DNA of 27,404 nucleotides from a virus, in IMG/VR virus record IMGVR_UViG_3300045996_004609, positions 1-27,404 of that record; one strand, 5' to 3'. The notes beneath the pieces were generated by a model. It was not told where the DNA came from, ran no database searches, and worked only from the letters and a program-made list of their open reading frames with translations. Below, piece by piece: positions 8,698 to 15,098 of the stretch (position 1 is its first letter; every line of letters starts with the position of its first letter). Made by a program: the position numbers and the translations under genes.

Positions 8698-9111
8698 TTA
8701 ACTCTGATGTATGTGGCGGTAAAAGCCGTAAATGCGGTCCTGCCATTTTTGGCCGCGGTATTTCTCGATCGCGGAATCGATACCATGTTCCACATGCAGC
8801 ATCTGCCCGTCGCCCAGCACGAGGCCCACATGCATGGGACGCCCCTGCAGCCGCAGCACGATCACATCGCCGCAGCGCTCCAGCCCCGCATCGATGCGCT
8901 CCCATCGCGGGATCTCGCGCGTCACAAGGTCCGATATGCGCGTGGCATCGCTGGTGCGTCGGTATTCATGGGCAAGCGACGGCAGCGATATACTGAACTG
9001 CTCCAGCAGCGCGAGACGCACGAGCCCCCAGCAGTCGATGCCGCCGCGGTCGCGCCCGTGCTCCGTGAAAGGCAGGCCGATATATCGCCCCGCCCAGATC
9101 GGGACGGGCAT
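8698..9111 (-). CDS. NlpC/P60-family tail peptidase
   Basis: A 137-aa cysteine peptidase domain. The nucleophile is Cys27 in the motif DCWGL and the base is His94 in HVGLVLG. A third polar residue is probably His106 or His109. Phage and GTA homologues (lambda gpK-like, RcGTA gp14) sit in the tail tip and cut peptide cross-links of the cell wall during DNA entry. The gene is complete and has AAAGGA ahead of the ATG. It directly precedes TipJ, the conserved order. It is separated from the upstream tail genes by the small gene at 9192-9467 and its terminator, so it may depend on readthrough or another promoter. Confidence 0.9.
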   Translation of the reverse strand: MPVPIWAGRYIGLPFTEHGRDRGGIDCWGLVRLALLEQFSISLPSLAHEYRRTSDATRISDLVTREIPRWERIDAGLERCGDVIVLRLQGRPMHVGLVLGDGQMLHVEHGIDSAIEKYRGQKWQDRIYGFYRHIHQS

Positions 9112-9144
9112 GAAAGATGATCCTTTGAATTTCGGACAAGAAAA

Positions 9145-9167
9145 AACCCGCCGGGTAAGGGCGGGTT
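9145..9167 (-). terminator. Intrinsic terminator, probably bidirectional
   Basis: A perfect 8-bp stem (AACCCGCC at 9145-9152 with GGCGGGTT at 9160-9167) has a 7-base loop. T-runs follow it on both strands: TTTTTT on the minus strand and CTTTTT on the plus strand. It lies 24 bases after the stop of the 91-aa gene and before NlpC/P60, so it should cut transcription inside the tail operon. Confidence 0.85.
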
Positions 9168-9191
9168 CTTTTTCGGGAAGAAACTTTTAAA

Positions 9192-9467
9192 TTACATGCT
9201 CGATCCGGGCTTGGCAGTCGCGCGCGGCGCGGTGGTTGCTTTTGCAGCCGGGGTGATCTTTTCAACGTATTTGTTGAAGCGTTCGGAATTCGTGGTGTCC
9301 GGGTTCGCGGCAACGTAATCGGTCATCTTGGCGACCAGTTGCTGGGTGGGAGCGTCAAAACCTTTGCGCGTATCCGCAAACGCCAATTCGAGCGAGCTGG
9401 TCAGGAAGTCGCCTGAACCGAAACCGTTGCCCGAAGCATTCGCGAAAAACTGGGACTGCTTTGTCAT
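9192..9467 (-). CDS. Unknown 91-aa protein, self-contained insert in the tail operon
   Basis: I do not recognise this 91-aa protein. It is hydrophilic, with no signal peptide or membrane segment. Residues 20-70 look helical (LELAFADTRKGFDA, then a Lys/Tyr-containing helix), and the tail is basic and rich in Ala, Thr and Pro. It lies between two tail genes that are normally adjacent. An AT-rich 161-base leader precedes it and a strong terminator follows it. This is the layout of a phage moron, a gene expressed independently of the phage programme. Its ATG follows a GAGGGG about nine bases upstream. It could also be a virion-associated protein. Confidence 0.6.
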   Translation of the reverse strand: MTKQSQFFANASGNGFGSGDFLTSSLELAFADTRKGFDAPTQQLVAKMTDYVAANPDTTNSERFNKYVEKITPAAKATTAPRATAKPGSSM

Positions 9468-9628
9468 TATATAATACCCCTCACACCTGCCGTTGTTCGG
9501 TACGTAAACTGTCGGTCGCCCGAATGTTTTACATGATTTCTATTATCGTATGCCAGCTTTACAAATTTTACCATAAGAAAAATAAAAGTAACGTAAACGA
9601 CCCAAAATACCCCAATCTTAACAGTGGT
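9468..9628 (-). promoter_or_regulatory. AT-rich leader of the 91-aa gene
   Basis: This 161-base gap is much more AT-rich than the rest of the tail operon, with long A/T runs around 9540-9600. It probably carries the gene's own promoter on the minus strand. Possible elements are GATAAT (RC at 9544-9549) and TTGTAA further upstream, but their spacing is not ideal, so I assign no exact start. Confidence 0.4.
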
Positions 9629-10102
9629 TTAGAAGAGGCCCGGAAATAGTCCCGGCGAGAATATTGCGGCCGGAAATGGCTCCGAAATGAAGTCCTCGAT
9701 CGTGAGGTTTCCCGCCACAACTTGCGAATCGTAAGATACGTTCGTCAGGCGGAAATCTTCGAACTTTGCTTCGATAACATCGGGTTCATCCGCGCGCACG
9801 ATTTCGATCAGCACATAGGCTGCCGATTGCAGCGACCGGATGGCCAGCACCACGCGCCGGTCCACATTGTCGATCGAGAGCCGCGCTTCGGGCGACGCGC
9901 CCTCTGCATCATCCGGCAAAGTCAGGTCGAAGGGAAAGGGCGAGAACACCTGTTCCCGGCTTATCGTTACAACCGCATCGCTCGTCACACGGATCGGCTC
10001 CGGCAGGTGCGGATGCGATAGCGTCAGTAATATCAGGAACACTTCGCCCGTGCCCGATGCATTCAGCGCCGTGCGCGCGGCAAGGCCGGTATTGCGGCTC
10101 AT
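9629..10102 (-). CDS. DUF1833-family minor tail protein
   Basis: A 157-aa protein matching the DUF1833 family of phage tail proteins. It has the typical N-terminal pattern LLTLSHPHLPEPIRVTSD, the middle ARLSIDNVDRRVVLAIRSL, and the end SEPFPAAIFSPGLFPGLF. Family members act near the tail tip, in the slot of lambda gpL, between tape measure and NlpC/P60. The ATG overlaps the previous stop (ATGA), so translation is coupled. Function beyond tail assembly is unknown for the family. Confidence 0.85.
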   Translation of the reverse strand: MSRNTGLAARTALNASGTGEVFLILLTLSHPHLPEPIRVTSDAVVTISREQVFSPFPFDLTLPDDAEGASPEARLSIDNVDRRVVLAIRSLQSAAYVLIEIVRADEPDVIEAKFEDFRLTNVSYDSQVVAGNLTIEDFISEPFPAAIFSPGLFPGLF

Positions 10103-10449
10103 GGCATCACCTCCAGCTCCATCGACACGCGGAAAAATTCGCCGTTGATGGGCGCGTAACGCGGCGGCTGTTTAAAGCGGCAGTCGACCGGTTCTTCCAG
10201 ACGCGGATGCGGGAAGGAAAAACTCAATGCGCCCCACAGCAAATCATCGTTGAAAAAATCGCTCAAGGTCTCCACCTCCGCGCGGCTCATGATGTAGGAA
10301 AGGGCAAGCCTGCCAACGCCGGCGCTGGTGCGCGGGCGAAACTTCGCAGGTCCTGTATCCATGTTCGTGCGCACCAATACATCGGCGGGGGTTTCGATCA
10401 TCCCGTCGGATAGCGGCGATTGCGGCAGTGTTTCCGGCCATATCGGCAT
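10099..10449 (-). CDS. Minor tail protein (lambda gpM-like position)
   Basis: A 116-aa protein with the layout of a common small phage tail protein: an N-terminal WPETLPQ, a central block MDTGPAKFRPR followed by AGVGRLALSYIMSRAEVETL, and a C-terminal FRVSMELEVMP. Such proteins sit between tape measure and DUF1833 in many alphaproteobacterial phages and are predicted tail-tip adaptors. AGGAGG lies nine bases before the ATG. Its stop overlaps the DUF1833 start. Confidence 0.75.
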   Translation of the reverse strand: MPIWPETLPQSPLSDGMIETPADVLVRTNMDTGPAKFRPRTSAGVGRLALSYIMSRAEVETLSDFFNDDLLWGALSFSFPHPRLEEPVDCRFKQPPRYAPINGEFFRVSMELEVMP

Positions 10450-10461
10450 GTTGTGATCCTC

Positions 10462-10758
10462 CTATCGCCCGATCAGCGTCGGCACCAGGCCGAAGAGGGA
10501 GCGCAGCACGCCCCCCGTTTCACGCCCGCGCACCAGCGAATTGGCGACCATTTGATCGATGGTGATTTCCAGCGTCTTCTGGTCGAAGGCACCCGTTTCC
10601 GATACGCCGATTTGCGCGCTGGTATTGTTGTGAATCACGATATTGGTGGCGGCGTTCTGCGCATTGCGTCCCGCGAAGGCGGTCGCAATCCCCGCGGCCA
10701 TTTCCTGCCGCAGCAGCTTCGCCAGTTCCTGCGTGATGATGTCCTGTAACTCGCTCAT
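10462..10758 (-). CDS. Very short tape-measure-like tail protein
   Basis: A 98-aa protein in the tape-measure slot, directly after the tail chaperones. Residues 1-35 form a helix with QELAKLLRQEMAAGIATAF. Residues 38-98 (NAATNIVIHNNTSAQIGV, later LEITIDQMVANSLVRGRE and a Leu/Gly-rich end) resemble the C-terminal end of many tape measure proteins. Full tape measures usually exceed 500 aa in siphophages and about 200 aa in RcGTA. No other candidate is present between tail tube and tail tip. Either the tail is very short or this is a remnant or accessory protein. It starts three bases after the chaperone stop. Confidence 0.55.
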   Translation of the reverse strand: MSELQDIITQELAKLLRQEMAAGIATAFAGRNAQNAATNIVIHNNTSAQIGVSETGAFDQKTLEITIDQMVANSLVRGRETGGVLRSLFGLVPTLIGR

Positions 10759-10761
10759 ATC

Positions 10762-10980
10762 CTATGTTCCTTTCCTGTCGGGAAATTGCCGCAGCATCGC
10801 GGCCATGAATTCCTTGGTGGGTGTCGGCTTCGGCGCGATGCCGTGCCAGTGCGCATGGCCCAGATAGGCATCGCAAAGATCGGGCAATACCGCGTGTTTC
10901 AATGTGTCCGGCGTCCAGCCGAGCACGCCCATGAAAAACCGGCGCAGAGATGTGACATCTATGCGCCTCTCTCCTCCCCC
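10762..10980 (-). CDS. Second tail assembly chaperone (TAC_6-like), probably made by -1 frameshift
   Basis: The conserved part reads RRFFMGVLGWTPDTL, then HAHWHGIAPKPTPTK and the end MAAMLRQFPD, like the small chaperone encoded after gp10 in GTA-like clusters (Phage_TAC_6). No ATG or GTG lies before the conserved start; the only in-frame ATG is within the motif and lacks a ribosome site. The frame is -1 relative to the upstream chaperone, with which it overlaps, and a run of five G (complement of 10976-10980) lies in the overlap. I place the left limit at that run. A -1 slip would give a fused chaperone, as in lambda gpG/gpGT. The slip site itself is not a classical heptamer. Confidence 0.6.
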   Translation of the reverse strand, partial: GGGERRIDVTSLRRFFMGVLGWTPDTLKHAVLPDLCDAYLGHAHWHGIAPKPTPTKEFMAAMLRQFPDRKGT

Positions 10981-11282
10981 GATGTAAGCGCTCCCATAGC
11001 AGATGCGGGTGCCAGCACCGCGCAGAGGATTTCTGCCAGCAGCAGGGCAGGGGATTGTGTCAGTAAGTATGTGTCCAGCTGTTCGCGCGGCGTCTCGCAT
11101 CCTGCCAGCGTGTAACAGGCGCGCAAATGCTCCAATATGTCGGCCAGCTTCATGTCCCGCGCTACCAATTGCTCGGCGGCTTTTAATACCGTCGTCTTTT
11201 CCTCCAGCGCCGCGACCAGCGCCAGCGTGACGGGCAGGGCGTAGCTGCAATGGATGCCGGGCAGGGTCATGCTATCCTTCAT
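10959..11282 (-). CDS. Tail assembly chaperone, GTA gp10-like
   Basis: A 107-aa mostly helical protein that fits the GTA-gp10 / Phage_TAC_11 group. It has an N-terminal beta part (SYALPVTLALVAALEEKT) followed by helices around LKAAEQLVARDMKLADILEHL. These proteins coat the tape measure before tail-tube polymerisation and are not kept in the virion. Its ATG overlaps the stop of the tail-tube gene (ATGA). Its 3' end overlaps the second chaperone frame, consistent with a frameshifted pair. Confidence 0.75.
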   Translation of the reverse strand: MKDSMTLPGIHCSYALPVTLALVAALEEKTTVLKAAEQLVARDMKLADILEHLRACYTLAGCETPREQLDTYLLTQSPALLLAEILCAVLAPASAMGALTSGEERGA

Positions 11283-11695
11283 GCGCCACCTGTATATGTG
11301 CCGGCCCCGCTGCGCAGCAGCGTCACCGAGAAACTTTCCAGCCCGTCATAACTGCCGCCCCGCGCATATTCGCTGATGACGAAGCAAGCCGCATATTTGC
11401 CGCCATTCGGAAAACACAGTTCGTAATTGTTGGCCGTGCGGTTGAACGCCGCCGCGCGCAACAATTCTTCCGCCGCGGCATCCTTGAACAGCCCGTCCAG
11501 CCGCACCTGCATATCTTGCACACCGGCGGCGGCGATTAATTTTTGAATTCCGCCCGCATCCATGGTGGTGGCATCGGCGGGGCGGTTGTTGATGCTCATG
11601 GATGTGGTGCGCGCCGCGCCCAGCGCGGCAAAGGATTCAGGCGCGCCCCCGTCGCCGATTTTCAGCAACAGGTCGCGGCCATTCTGGCTTGGCAT
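11279..11695 (-). CDS. Major tail tube protein
   Basis: A 138-aa protein of the TP901-1/GTA gp9-like tail tube type. It has N-terminal DLLLKIGDG, then ARTTSMSINNRPADATTMDAG, a helical centre, and beta-rich YELCFPNGGKYAACFVISEY near the end. Tube proteins stack as hexameric rings below the head. ATG 11695 is supported by AAGGAGA upstream. It follows the DUF3168 gene by 11 bases and overlaps the chaperone start by four. Confidence 0.85.
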   Translation of the reverse strand: MPSQNGRDLLLKIGDGGAPESFAALGAARTTSMSINNRPADATTMDAGGIQKLIAAAGVQDMQVRLDGLFKDAAAEELLRAAAFNRTANNYELCFPNGGKYAACFVISEYARGGSYDGLESFSVTLLRSGAGTYTGGA

Positions 11696-11706
11696 TGTCT
11701 TTCTCC

Positions 11707-12117
11707 TTAAACGGGTTCGGTGATGATGCGGAAACGGGAAATGCCGTGGCGCGTCTCCCCCTCCTGCCGCAGCTCCTGCGAGATCAGGCGGCAAAAAACC
11801 AGCCGCTGCCCCGCCGCGGCAAAATGCTGGCTGTGCAGCGCGTCGGAAACGGCGGCCATGAGCGCCTTCGCTTCCTTCATGCCCAGCGCGCGGCTATAGG
11901 CATGGATGTCGATCACGGTATCGCAGCCGCCACCGCTTTGCGTCTCCAACGGTTGCGCGACGCAGCCGCCCATCACGATATAGGGAAAAGCCGATCCCTG
12001 CGGCACATGGTCGAACACGCTGTCCGCGCCGTCCGCCAGCTGCGCAGTCAGCGCGCTTGCGCCCGTCAGCACCCCATAGATCGCGGTCTGCACCGGCCAT
12101 AAACTGTCCTGCGGCAT
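11707..12117 (-). CDS. DUF3168 tail terminator protein (GTA gp8-like)
   Basis: A 136-aa DUF3168-family protein. It has the N-terminal helix PVQTAIYGVLTGASAL, the strand FPYIVMGGC, and a C-terminal RHGISRFRIITEP. Family members form the ring ending the tail tube at the head-tail junction. AAGGA precedes the ATG. In related clusters this gene follows the head-closure gene directly; here they are separated by about 1.5 kb holding two foreign-looking genes. Its 5' end faces the plus-strand Sel1 gene across 79 bases, so it probably begins a new transcription unit. Confidence 0.88.
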   Translation of the reverse strand: MPQDSLWPVQTAIYGVLTGASALTAQLADGADSVFDHVPQGSAFPYIVMGGCVAQPLETQSGGGCDTVIDIHAYSRALGMKEAKALMAAVSDALHSQHFAAAGQRLVFCRLISQELRQEGETRHGISRFRIITEPV

Positions 12118-12135
12118 TATTTCATCCTTCTCGAT

Positions 12136-12164
12136 TTGAATTTGTCGCGCAAAAGGCTTAATTT
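12136..12164 (+). promoter_or_regulatory. Candidate promoter of the Sel1-repeat gene
   Basis: TTGAAT (12136-12141) and TAATTT (12159-12164) are 17 bases apart in the 79-base divergent gap before the Sel1 gene. Agreement with the -10 consensus is partial. A minus-strand promoter for the tail genes should lie in the same gap, but I see no clear one. Confidence 0.3.
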
Positions 12165-12196
12165 GGTAAAAGACACCTTTGTTGGAGCCTTATTTC

Positions 12197-13147
12197 ATGT
12201 CGCGCCCGTTTTTCCTGACCAGCTTCTCGATCCTCGCCTTTATCGCCGCGCCCGCGCTCGCGTCATCGCAAGTCACGACGCCCGGCGCGAAGCCTGCGGC
12301 GGAAGCGCCCGTATCGGCCAAGGATGCCGCGACGAAGAAAGAAGCGGCGCCGGTTGCGACCCCGACAGGACCCGCCGCGACCAAGCCGCCCGTCGACCCC
12401 AACAAGCTGCGCGAGGAAGCCTATGCCCGCGGCAAGCGCGCCTATGACCGCGGCGACTGGATGAAGGCGATTGCCGATCTACGCCCGCTCGCCGAATACG
12501 GCGATGTGCGCGGCATGATGCTGCTCGGCAACATGTACCAGCTCGGCAATGGCGTCACGACCGATATGCGGGAAGCCTTCAGCCTCTATCACCGCGCCGC
12601 CATGCTCGGCAACACCGAAGGCATGGTCGCCATCGCCACGATGTACCAGAGCGGCATGGGCGTCTCGCTCAACACCCGCCTTGCGATCGGCTGGTTCGAA
12701 CGCGCGGCCCGCATGGGCGACCAGACGGGCGCGTTCTTTTACGCCATCCACAATTTCCAAGGGTCCAAAGGCACGACCTACGATTTGAAATCAGACCACC
12801 TTGCCGCCTATAAATGGTTCCGCATCGCGGCCACCAACGGTGACAACAAGCGCATCCGCAACTCCGCCTTCAAGCTGTGCCTGAAGCTGGAAGAAAAACT
12901 GCCGCCCGACCAGGTCATCGCCGTCAAAAAAGAAATCGAAACCTGGGCGCCCGATACGCTCGAGGAACTCGGCCCCGATCCCGAAGCCGTGCTGGCCAAG
13001 GAAATGAAGGAAAAAGGCATCCAGCCGGAACAGGAAAAAGCGCCGGAAGCTGCGCCTGAAACCCCCGCGCCCACGACCCCCGTTGCACCCGTCACTCCCG
13101 CACCGGAAAAACCGGCGGAGAAGCCCGCGGAAGCACCGAAGCCCTAA
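12197..13147 (+). CDS. Secreted Sel1-repeat protein
   Basis: A 316-aa protein with a signal peptide (about 1-22, ending ALAS). A Pro/Ala/Lys-rich linker follows to about 70. Three to four Sel1-like TPR repeats run from about 74 to 212 (for example GMMLLGNMYQLGNGV and AIATMYQSGMGV). The tail after 275 is rich in Pro, Ala and Glu. Sel1 proteins are usually periplasmic or envelope scaffolds, and some are effectors. The ATG at 12197 has GGAG upstream. The gene lies antisense to and between the phage head-closure and tail-terminator genes. It ends with a four-base convergent overlap (CTAA) with the membrane-protein gene. It is not a known virion component and is likely cargo or a host gene. Confidence 0.85.
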   Translation: MSRPFFLTSFSILAFIAAPALASSQVTTPGAKPAAEAPVSAKDAATKKEAAPVATPTGPAATKPPVDPNKLREEAYARGKRAYDRGDWMKAIADLRPLAEYGDVRGMMLLGNMYQLGNGVTTDMREAFSLYHRAAMLGNTEGMVAIATMYQSGMGVSLNTRLAIGWFERAARMGDQTGAFFYAIHNFQGSKGTTYDLKSDHLAAYKWFRIAATNGDNKRIRNSAFKLCLKLEEKLPPDQVIAVKKEIETWAPDTLEELGPDPEAVLAKEMKEKGIQPEQEKAPEAAPETPAPTTPVAPVTPAPEKPAEKPAEAPKP

Positions 13148-13593
13148 ACGCTCTCAGTCTTTATCGTCAATTCCTCGCCAAACAGGCGAAAGCCGAACAT
13201 GCGCACCTCGTATCGGGGCAGATACGGGTCGGTGTCCAGCACTGTCACGCTCACAAACCATTTCAGCGCCATGATGACCGCGTAAATGGCGGGCATCACC
13301 CAGGTCTGCAGCCCCAGCAGCATCAGGCAGAACAGCACGACCGGCACGGCATAGCGCAGGATCGCAACCGTGCTCGGCACTTCAAACGCGCGCCGCAGTC
13401 CCGCCTGCGTGCCGCGCAGGAAAACCAGCCGCCAGTCATCGCCCTGCAGCTGCGCATTCAGCGTCGCTGCGTCGGGCGTTGCGGTTGACAGCTTGCCATG
13501 CAGCTTGCGCAGCTCCGCGATCATCAGCACATGCTCGCGCTGGTGAAACAGCACGGTCAGGAAAAACAAGGTGATGAAGGCGACGAACTGCAT
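13144..13593 (-). CDS. Unknown membrane protein inserted after the head-closure gene
   Basis: I do not recognise this 149-aa protein. It has an N-terminal membrane helix (about 1-20) and two more hydrophobic segments (about 75-97 and 98-117). Between the first and second lies a soluble part of about 50 residues, and the end is FGFRLFGEELTIKTESV. It follows the head-closure gene by nine bases on the same strand and would share its transcript, but tail-tube completion genes are not membrane proteins. It may be cargo joined to the phage operon. Its 3' end overlaps that of the Sel1 gene by four bases, which suggests the two entered together. Confidence 0.65.
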   Translation of the reverse strand: MQFVAFITLFFLTVLFHQREHVLMIAELRKLHGKLSTATPDAATLNAQLQGDDWRLVFLRGTQAGLRRAFEVPSTVAILRYAVPVVLFCLMLLGLQTWVMPAIYAVIMALKWFVSVTVLDTDPYLPRYEVRMFGFRLFGEELTIKTESV

Positions 13594-13602
13594 GCCCCAA
13601 GG

Positions 13603-13917
13603 TTATTTCATTTGCGCGATAATTTCCAGCCACGACTTCCCGCCATCGGGGTCGCGGATGGAAACGATGTCATAGCGAGCGGCGTCATCGGCGAGGCGCA
13701 TTTTCGTGGTCACGTCATTCCGGTAATGGATGACGATGCGGCACGGCGCGGATGAAGTGATTTGCGCATCCTGCAGCATTTCCTGACCGCTTAAATCCGT
13801 TATCGCGGCAAACACTTCTGCCACCTCCTGCCATTCGACCGTAAAACCGCCGCCGCCATCGGGCGTCAGCACAGGGGTTTCGATGCGCAAGCGATGCGTC
13901 AACTGCCCGATATTCAT
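13603..13917 (-). CDS. Head-closure protein (head-tail stopper)
   Basis: A 104-aa protein of the phage head-tail joining family (SPP1 gp16 / HK97 gp7-like). It has N-terminal IGQLTHRLRIETP, central EWQEVAEVFAAITDLSG, and the beta part CRIVIHYRNDVTTKMRL. It would close the portal channel after packaging and join the tail. The start overlaps the adaptor stop (ATGA), showing translational coupling. Confidence 0.9.
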   Translation of the reverse strand: MNIGQLTHRLRIETPVLTPDGGGGFTVEWQEVAEVFAAITDLSGQEMLQDAQITSSAPCRIVIHYRNDVTTKMRLADDAARYDIVSIRDPDGGKSWLEIIAQMK

Positions 13918-14474
13918 GACAGCCTCAAGCGGCGATGCGCCGCGAAGAGCGGAGCCGCGCCCGAATTTCGGATCGCCGTTTCACCCGTATCGCCGCGGTT
14001 CATGTAAAGATGCGCAACCAGCCGCTTGATGCCTTCCCGCAGCGACGGCGGCACATCATCAGGGGAATCGCCGAAGCCCGCGCTGAATTCAATCTCGATC
14101 CCATTCAAGGCCTGCCCCGGCCAAGGCGGCGTGCCGGTCATCCCGATACGCCCCGGTCTGCCAACGGCATCGACAGTATAGGATGCCGGGGAAAATTCCA
14201 CCGCATTGCCATCCGCATCATAGACATTGATCGCCGCCACATTCACCAGCGGCGGTTTCGGCAGCGACAGCGTGTGTTTCGGCCACTGGTCAAGGTAAAG
14301 GCGGCAATCGCGCGTGATGAGCGCAAGGCCGGTATATTCCTCGCAAATCTGGCGCGCCGCTCTCACCAGCGCCGCAATCGCCTCGTCATTCGCGTCATGC
14401 GTGATGCGCAGATGTGCCTTCGCGTCGTCCAACGTCACCGGTTCTGTTTCCGGCATGTCTTCGATCAGGTTCAT
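13914..14474 (-). CDS. Head-tail adaptor / connector protein (gp6-like)
   Basis: A 186-aa head-tail connector of the gp6/YqbG type. Its N-terminus has the common VTLDDAKAHLRITHDANDEAI, followed by a helical ring-forming region, a beta insertion (NVYDADGNAVEF) and the helix REGIKRLVAHLYMNRG. These proteins form the 12-fold ring beneath the portal. The ATG lies about 20 bases after an intrinsic terminator and has only a weak ribosome site, so its level may be lower than that of the capsid genes. Confidence 0.88.
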   Translation of the reverse strand: MNLIEDMPETEPVTLDDAKAHLRITHDANDEAIAALVRAARQICEEYTGLALITRDCRLYLDQWPKHTLSLPKPPLVNVAAINVYDADGNAVEFSPASYTVDAVGRPGRIGMTGTPPWPGQALNGIEIEFSAGFGDSPDDVPPSLREGIKRLVAHLYMNRGDTGETAIRNSGAAPLFAAHRRLRLS

Positions 14475-14496
14475 GGCATTTTCTTTCGAAAAAAGC

Positions 14497-14525
14497 GGGG
14501 CGGAGTTTTTTTAATGCTCCGCCCC
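14497..14525 (-). terminator. Intrinsic terminator inside the late operon, after the decoration gene
   Basis: A perfect 9-bp GC-rich stem (GGGGCGGAG at 14497-14505 with CTCCGCCCC at 14517-14525) with an 11-base A/T loop is followed on the minus strand by GCTTTTTT. It lies eight bases beyond the decoration gene stop and before the adaptor gene, so it should reduce transcription into the connector genes. Confidence 0.8.
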
Positions 14526-14532
14526 CTTATCA

Positions 14533-14982
14533 TCAGCTATTGGCAACCGGCAGCGAAGACAGGTTGCCCTTGATCGCCAGCATGGCGATGGGGCCGCCGG
14601 TGGAAAGGGAAACGGGCGTCGCCGTTACCTTGACGAAACGTTTGCCGCCGCGATAGCCGATGGCGTAGCGCTTCTGTTCGTCGCCGCTGCCATCGACCGC
14701 CATGAAAATGCCGGAAGAAAGTCCGGTGAAGTTCAGGACGTCGTCATCCGTGCAGGCGGCATAGGCTGCCGGCGCGCCGGTGCCGTCATCCTCCGCATGT
14801 TCGATTTTCAGATCGATGCGGTGCGTGGAATCCAGCGTATCGGCGATATCGCCCACCAGCACCACGACGGCGAGCGCCTCCGCGCCCTGCATGTCGATAT
14901 TGCCGGAATTGAGCGCCGATCCCTGCACCGTTTGCGGGCGCAGGCTTTGCAGGATCGACAGGGTGTTAATCAGGTCGTGCAT
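14533..14982 (-). CDS. Decoration-like or head-associated structural protein
   Basis: A 149-aa protein placed directly after the major capsid gene. Its start HDLINTLSILQSLRPQTV and the centre IDLKIEHAEDDGTG resemble a widespread family of small phage proteins found just after the capsid gene in alphaproteobacterial phages. The end region GYRGGKRFVKVTATPVS is beta-rich. It is probably a capsid decoration or head protein, although a direct role is not proven for the family. The ATG at 14982 is fixed by AAAGGA six bases upstream. Terminator-like hairpins lie on both sides of the gene. Confidence 0.65.
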   Translation of the reverse strand: MHDLINTLSILQSLRPQTVQGSALNSGNIDMQGAEALAVVVLVGDIADTLDSTHRIDLKIEHAEDDGTGAPAAYAACTDDDVLNFTGLSSGIFMAVDGSGDEQKRYAIGYRGGKRFVKVTATPVSLSTGGPIAMLAIKGNLSSLPVANS

Positions 14983-15008
14983 ATGTAGTCCTTTCAAGAA
15001 AGAGAAAA

Positions 15009-15072
15009 TCCGGCACAGGCGGCGCGCGGGGGATCGCGCGCTTCAGTTGCGGGCTTATATACCTGTGCCGGA
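15009..15072 (-). terminator. Large nested hairpin after the major capsid gene (attenuator-like)
   Basis: An 11-bp perfect stem (TCCGGCACAGG at 15009-15019 with CCTGTGCCGGA at 15062-15072) encloses a second 7-bp stem (GCGCGCG at 15022-15028 with CGCGCGC at 15035-15041). On the minus strand the outer stem is followed by TTTTCTCTTTC. It occupies most of the gap between the capsid stop and the next start. It may act as a partial terminator or as an RNA-stabilising 3' structure that keeps capsid output high. Confidence 0.65.
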
Positions 15073-15098
15073 CCCGGCTTTGCAGCCATTCTGTTGGT

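Noticed and set aside
8006-8905. Open frame of 299 codons overlapping the NlpC/P60 and TipJ genes
   Set aside because: Out-of-frame shadow of two recognised tail genes, with Arg/Ala-rich product.
15009-15072. Riboswitch in front of the decoration gene
   Set aside because: The structure is a simple nested hairpin without a recognisable aptamer, and a phage structural gene is not a usual target.
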